Shown in pieces: positions 62,900 to 64,000 of a stretch of DNA of 64,000 bases. This DNA is from Nautilus pompilius. Taxonomy: Eukaryota > Mollusca > Cephalopoda > Nautilida > Nautilidae. The position numbers were made by a program, and so were the translations under genes. Position 1 is the first letter of the stretch. Every line of letters starts with the position of its first letter. The stretch is from NCBI GenBank assembly GCA_018389105.1, contig JACATO010000311.1, positions 2,066,001 to 2,130,000 on the forward strand, in the 5' to 3' direction. Under the pieces are notes generated by a model. The model saw only the letters and a program-made list of their open reading frames with translations, searched no databases and had not been told where the DNA came from.

Positions 62900-64000
62900 A
62901 AATACTGTTACAAATTGTCTTCTTTTTACTGCTTGCTTATTATATTCTAATTATCACTGCTGAGTGTGTAGATTTACACACAATCACACATTTTATTATC
63001 CCTTCACCTGCTGCTCTGATGCATTACTGTTGTAAGGGAAATAACTTAAATAAACTTTGAAAACTTGTCAAAAATTTTAACTTAACCAATTGGAAACTGA
63101 GCAAACTTGTTTTCTACCTTTTGAAAAAGAAATAACCAAACTGTTCAGCAGCAGCAGTGAATCAAGAAGCAACCACTAGGTAGCTGGTCCAATGATGATT
63201 GCTTTTACCCTCTCTTGATCAACGCAACTTTCATTGATATTTGTCTGCTCCATTACAACATTATTACTACACTAAGTTTGTATTTCTTCTTTTACTGCTC
63301 AACACCACTGTTGGTTGGTTGGTTGTTTTCAAGTTGAAACTTTTAAAAATCAGAGTTTCAAAATCAATTTTATTATTTGCCGGATCTCAAAATGTGTTTA
63401 GAAGCAAAAGTTGAGAGATCTAAATGAAACCAGTATGTGTACAGTAATGTTATTTAGCTAAGGAAGAAATAATACTTCCAGGAAAAAATGACTTGATTCG
63501 TATATGACGTCCTTCCCCAATTTTAGAACGTGCTGAACAAAAAATCTTCATGCACTATCTGTATCAGATCCAAGTCATCCCTATTTCAGGATCACCTCTA
63601 AACTTTGATACTAGATGAATGAATGGAAGCGTTTAGTTAGGATTAAACAGATTATTTACTCGGCACCAGTAGTCAGGTTTTTTTTGGCATTGTTCGTTCG
63701 CGATTACCTTTGGATGGGATACTTGTATGCTACGATCTGCTCACTGCACTGGTTTATGGTGGGCGTCGATTTCTCTAGAGTAAATAGGTTTTTAAACAAA
63801 ACGAACGGCTAACAAAATTTATTAAAATCACTTGAGGGGGGGGGACTCCAAAAAAAAAATTTTTTTTACACCGCGCATTCTAAAACCTGGAACCTCTCTC
63901 TGCTGGTGCGCTCAGTAGATAGCATTTTAACGGCTATGAACAGTTAAAAAACACAAACACACTTAACCGTAAGTTCTGAGCCTGGAGAATTAGTGAAGAA
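62900..64000. other. Downstream DNA with a base-composition shift
   Basis: After about 63480 the sequence contains more CpG and less poly-T than the rest of the window. It includes ACGTCCTTCC, CGTTCGTTCGCG and CACCGCGC words and a 65-codon + frame (63615-63812) of hydrophobic composition. I cannot assign it. It may be the edge of another repeat or gene. Confidence 0.35.

Noticed and set aside
1-64000. CRISPR arrays, operons, bacterial-type genes, or viral genes
   Set aside because: No spaced direct repeats of the CRISPR kind, no compact gene blocks, and no viral motifs were seen; everything fits an animal nuclear genome.

Overview
The window is nuclear DNA from an animal. It is very AT-rich and gene-poor, with long introns, many mono- and dinucleotide runs, and a dense load of decayed DNA transposons. 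The repertoire (Tc1, mariner, Tigger/pogo, hAT, piggyBac, tRNA-head SINE-like pieces, a non-LTR fragment), together with a WAC protein clearly diverged from the vertebrate one, suggests an invertebrate. A mollusc, possibly a cephalopod, is my best guess. That is inference; nothing in the sequence proves it.

One host gene is recognised with confidence: WAC (WW domain-containing adaptor with coiled coil), on the + strand. Ten exons from 36237 to 61163 join with GT-AG introns and perfectly consistent phases. They give 528 residues: a basic/polar N-terminal stretch, a WW domain, a long Ser/Thr/Pro/Gln-rich linker, and the conserved C-terminal block ending in a coiled coil. The first exon(s) and promoter were not found and are probably upstream of the window. 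The first 36.2 kb is therefore either intron or intron plus intergenic DNA. The 3' UTR starts at 61164 and has several AATAAA signals, the likeliest at 62136-62196.

Layout. 1-36236: no recognised host exon. This stretch holds Tc1 remnants (1-1205, 9036-10070, 27256-28270, 33680-34800), a nearly intact mariner broken by a 4-bp duplication (10369-11708), Tigger/Jerky fragments (14520-15350, 24480-25303, 31040-32170), a piggyBac fragment (15480-15895), a degraded hAT transposase (20600-22200), and two clean non-autonomous elements with target-site duplications (16796-17389, TA; 17961-18510, 8 bp). 36237-61163: WAC. Its introns carry six Tc1 remnants, one piggyBac fragment, one TA-flanked MITE and one non-LTR reverse transcriptase fragment. 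All seven transposase remnants lie antisense to WAC. 61164-64000: WAC 3' UTR and downstream DNA, including a minus-strand ORF that looks protein-coding (62354-62548) and a perfect 14-bp hairpin inside it.

WAC in other animals is a nuclear adaptor that couples the RNF20/40 ubiquitin ligase to RNA polymerase II for histone H2B ubiquitination, with further roles in mitosis and autophagy. The rest of the window is mobile DNA with no evident link to that function. I did not find a convincing new biological system. The items most worth a second look are the mariner with its single lesion, the antisense bias of transposons inside WAC, the possible intronic polyadenylation isoform of WAC, and the unassigned ORFs at 62354-62548 and 13530-13754.
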